DNA of 7,862 nt, taken from NCBI GenBank assembly GCA_900550925.1, contig URTU01000086.1:1-7862 (forward strand), read 5' to 3'. The position numbers were made by a program, and so were the translations under genes. Shown here in pieces: positions 5,884-7,862 of the stretch (position 1 is its first letter; each line of letters opens with the position of its first letter). The notes beneath the pieces are model-generated. The model was not told the DNA's origin. It made no database searches and saw only the letters and a list, made by a program, of their open reading frames with translations. This DNA is from an uncultured Alistipes sp. Lineage in GTDB: Bacteria; Bacteroidota; Bacteroidia; Bacteroidales; Rikenellaceae.

Positions 5884-7862
5884 ATGAATATCAGGCTGAC
5901 AAAAACTCTGGAGGGGGTAATTGCCAGAGCGGCATTCGATGCCGAAAAAAGAGATGTATCGGACAATCTCACGGACCGTCTTTTTCTGAAGATGCTCGAG
6001 GAGGATTGCCATGCGGTACAGATACTGAAACGGATCTTGAAGGACTGGGAACTTTACCAGTTGCGTATACGTATAGATAATGAACTGAACGGTATGCCGG
6101 GGCTGCAGGATGCGGACGGCGAGGCTCGTAAGGCTTTTTTCAAGGGCTTTGCCGAGCGGCTGGCTGAAACGGCGGGCAGTGCCGTCGAGATGTTGAATAC
6201 CGGACACGTACTGTTGTTGGTGCTGGGCGACCGTTCGTACGTATCGGCACGGGTGCTGGAGATGTACCATGTCGAGCGGGCGGCTGTCGAGCAGATGATG
6301 GGTGAGATGCCTGTCGAGGAGGATTACTACCACGACATGCGCAACGTCACTTTCGAACGCCGTATCGACCTTACTTCGCTGAGCGAGGAGGCAGCCTCTT
6401 CGGATCGCCGTAAGCCATCCGAAGAGTCGGTTCTCGACCGTCTCGGGGTGAATCTGACCGAGGAGGCCCGGGCCGGCCGCATAGACCCTGTCGTGGGACG
6501 GGAGACCGAGATTGAACGGTTGATCCAGATTCTGGGGCGCCGCAAGAAGAACAATCCCGTGCTGATCGGCGAGGCGGGTGTGGGCAAGAGTGCCATTGTC
6601 GAGGGACTTGCACTGCGGATAGCCGACGGCAAGGCTCCGTTTTCGCTGCGCGGCAAGCAGATCTATTCGCTCGACGTGTCGTCGCTGGTAGCCGGGACCA
6701 AGTTCCGGGGTGAGTTCGAGGAGCGTATGCAGGCTTTGCTGGCGGAGTTGGGCAGGCGCAGCGACGTGATCCTCTTCATCGACGAGATACATACGATCGT
6801 CGGGGCGGGGAGTACGCAGGGAAGCCTCGACACGGCCAACATACTCAAACCGGCGCTGGCACGCGGTGAGATACAGTGCATCGGGGCGACGACGCTTGCC
6901 GAGTACCGTGAGAACATCGAGAAGGATTCGGCGCTCGAACGCCGTTTCCAGCGGATTCTGGTCGAGCCGCCCACACGCGAGCAGACGCTGACGATCCTGC
7001 GGAACATCAAGCCGCAGTACGAGCGTCACCACTCGGTACGTTATACGGATGCGGCATTGCAGGCGTGCGTCGACCTGACGGAGCGCTATCTGACGGACCG
7101 TTCCTTCCCGGACAAGGCGATAGACGTGCTGGACGAGGCGGGGTCGAAGGCGCATCTTCGGGCGGCTGTCGAGCCGGAGTCGATTGCAAGGATCGAACGC
7201 GGGTTGCGGCAGGCCGTGGCCGATCGCCGTCGGGCGGTTTCGGAGCTGGTCTATGAACAGGCTGCGGCGGCACGTCTTCGTGAGCTGGCCCTGACGACCA
7301 AACTTGACGAATGCCGCACACGCTGGGAGCGGGAGTTGCGGATGTATCCTGTAACGGTAGATGCCGAACAGATCGAGGAGGTGATAACCTTGATTACGGG
7401 GATTCCGGTCGAGAAGGTTTCGCAGGATGAGCAGAGCCGTCTGCGCGGCATGGCCGACCATCTGAACAGTGTGGTTGTCGGACAGGCCGATGCCGTGGAG
7501 CGTGTGACGCGGGCGATCCAGCGCAGCCGTGCCGGGTTGAAGGAGGCGGGACGTCCGATCGGGGTATTCATGTTCGTGGGTCCGACGGGCGTCGGGAAGA
7601 CGCTTCTGGCCAAGGAGCTGGCACGGTGGATGTTCGACCGGCGCGACGGCCTGATCCGCATCGACATGAGCGAATACTCCGAAAAGCACAATGTGGCGCG
7701 CTTGATCGGTTCTCCTCCCGGGTATGTCGGTTACGGCGAGGGCGGTCAGCTGACCGAGGCGGTACGGCGGCATCCCTATTCGGTTGTGCTGTTCGACGAG
7801 ATCGAGAAGGCCCATTCGGATGTTTTCAATATCATGCTGCAGATCTTCGACGAGGGGCGACT
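5884..7862 (+). CDS. clpC: ClpC-type Hsp100 ATPase, 3' end cut off by the window
   Basis: Cytosolic AAA+ unfoldase that threads proteins through a hexamer, typically for ClpP. The first 659 residues of an expected 830-850 are present. A divergent N-domain (about 1-145) retains two Clp_N-like repeats, the second with [14 protein letters not shown] and ARVLEMY. D1 has Walker A GEAGVGKS (229-236), pore loop [10 protein letters not shown] (270-279), Walker B with D300-E301 and the GATT sensor. The middle domain is short (about 430-488) and UVR-like ([11 protein letters not shown]), which indicates ClpC rather than ClpB. D2 has Walker A GPTGVGKT (566-573), pore loop GYVG (613-616) and Walker B with D638-E639. 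The ClpP-binding loop would lie beyond the window, so partnership with ClpP is not shown. In-frame ATGs at 5815, 5827 and 5836 could add up to 23 residues; I prefer 5884 because the Clp_N-like homology begins right after it. No Shine-Dalgarno is visible. Confidence 0.93.
   Translation, partial: MNIRLTKTLEGVIARAAFDAEKRDVSDNLTDRLFLKMLEEDCHAVQILKRILKDWELYQLRIRIDNELNGMPGLQDADGEARKAFFKGFAERLAETAGSAVEMLNTGHVLLLVLGDRSYVSARVLEMYHVERAAVEQMMGEMPVEEDYYHDMRNVTFERRIDLTSLSEEAASSDRRKPSEESVLDRLGVNLTEEARAGRIDPVVGRETEIERLIQILGRRKKNNPVLIGEAGVGKSAIVEGLALRIADGKAPFSLRGKQIYSLDVSSLVAGTKFRGEFEERMQALLAELGRRSDVILFIDEIHTIVGAGSTQGSLDTANILKPALARGEIQCIGATTLAEYRENIEKDSALERRFQRILVEPPTREQTLTILRNIKPQYERHHSVRYTDAALQACVDLTERYLTDRSFPDKAIDVLDEAGSKAHLRAAVEPESIARIERGLRQAVADRRRAVSELVYEQAAAARLRELALTTKLDECRTRWERELRMYPVTVDAEQIEEVITLITGIPVEKVSQDEQSRLRGMADHLNSVVVGQADAVERVTRAIQRSRAGLKEAGRPIGVFMFVGPTGVGKTLLAKELARWMFDRRDGLIRIDMSEYSEKHNVARLIGSPPGYVGYGEGGQLTEAVRRHPYSVVLFDEIEKAHSDVFNIMLQIFDEGR

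Noticed and set aside
5713..7815. Very long (700-codon) minus-strand open frame under clpC
   Set aside because: It is antisense to the unambiguous ClpC frame with all its ATPase motifs, and its product has no recognisable domains.

Overview
The window looks like chromosomal DNA from a GC-rich member of the Bacteroidales, most likely Alistipes or a relative (Rikenellaceae). Three things suggest this. The genes have strongly G/C-biased third codon positions. Most starts lack a Shine-Dalgarno sequence, and several genes are preceded by the Bacteroidetes -7 motif TAnnTTTG. The DoxX/thioredoxin-like protein belongs to a family I know only from Bacteroidetes. The organism assignment is inference from composition and protein flavour, not from a marker gene.

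Layout: positions 1-3320 are read on the minus strand, in the order tmk (thymidylate kinase, frameshifted), a DoxX/MauE-like membrane protein with a thioredoxin-like C-terminal half, and glnS (glutaminyl-tRNA synthetase), which runs off the left edge. A divergent promoter region of about 400 bases (3321-3717) follows, in which the tmk and rarA promoters carry the same 14-base core on opposite strands. Positions 3718-7862 are read on the plus strand: rarA/mgsA (AAA+ replication-fork maintenance ATPase), a small YfcE-type metallophosphoesterase, a roughly 350-base spacer rich in short inverted repeats, and a ClpC-type Hsp100 unfoldase that runs off the right edge.

The genes are mostly housekeeping: dTTP supply (tmk), tRNA charging (glnS), fork repair (rarA) and protein quality control (clpC). 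Nothing points to a phage, transposon, CRISPR array or defence system. The most notable observation is that tmk, normally an essential gene, is split by a frameshift. Alignment from memory suggests about 13 bases are missing just upstream of the DR motif. This is either a sequence/assembly error or a genuine lesion. Secondary observations are the paired promoters, a long imperfect hairpin upstream of glnS, an unusual inverted-repeat spacer holding a doubtful 42-codon ORF, and an ambiguous clpC start. I did not find convincing evidence of a new biological system.
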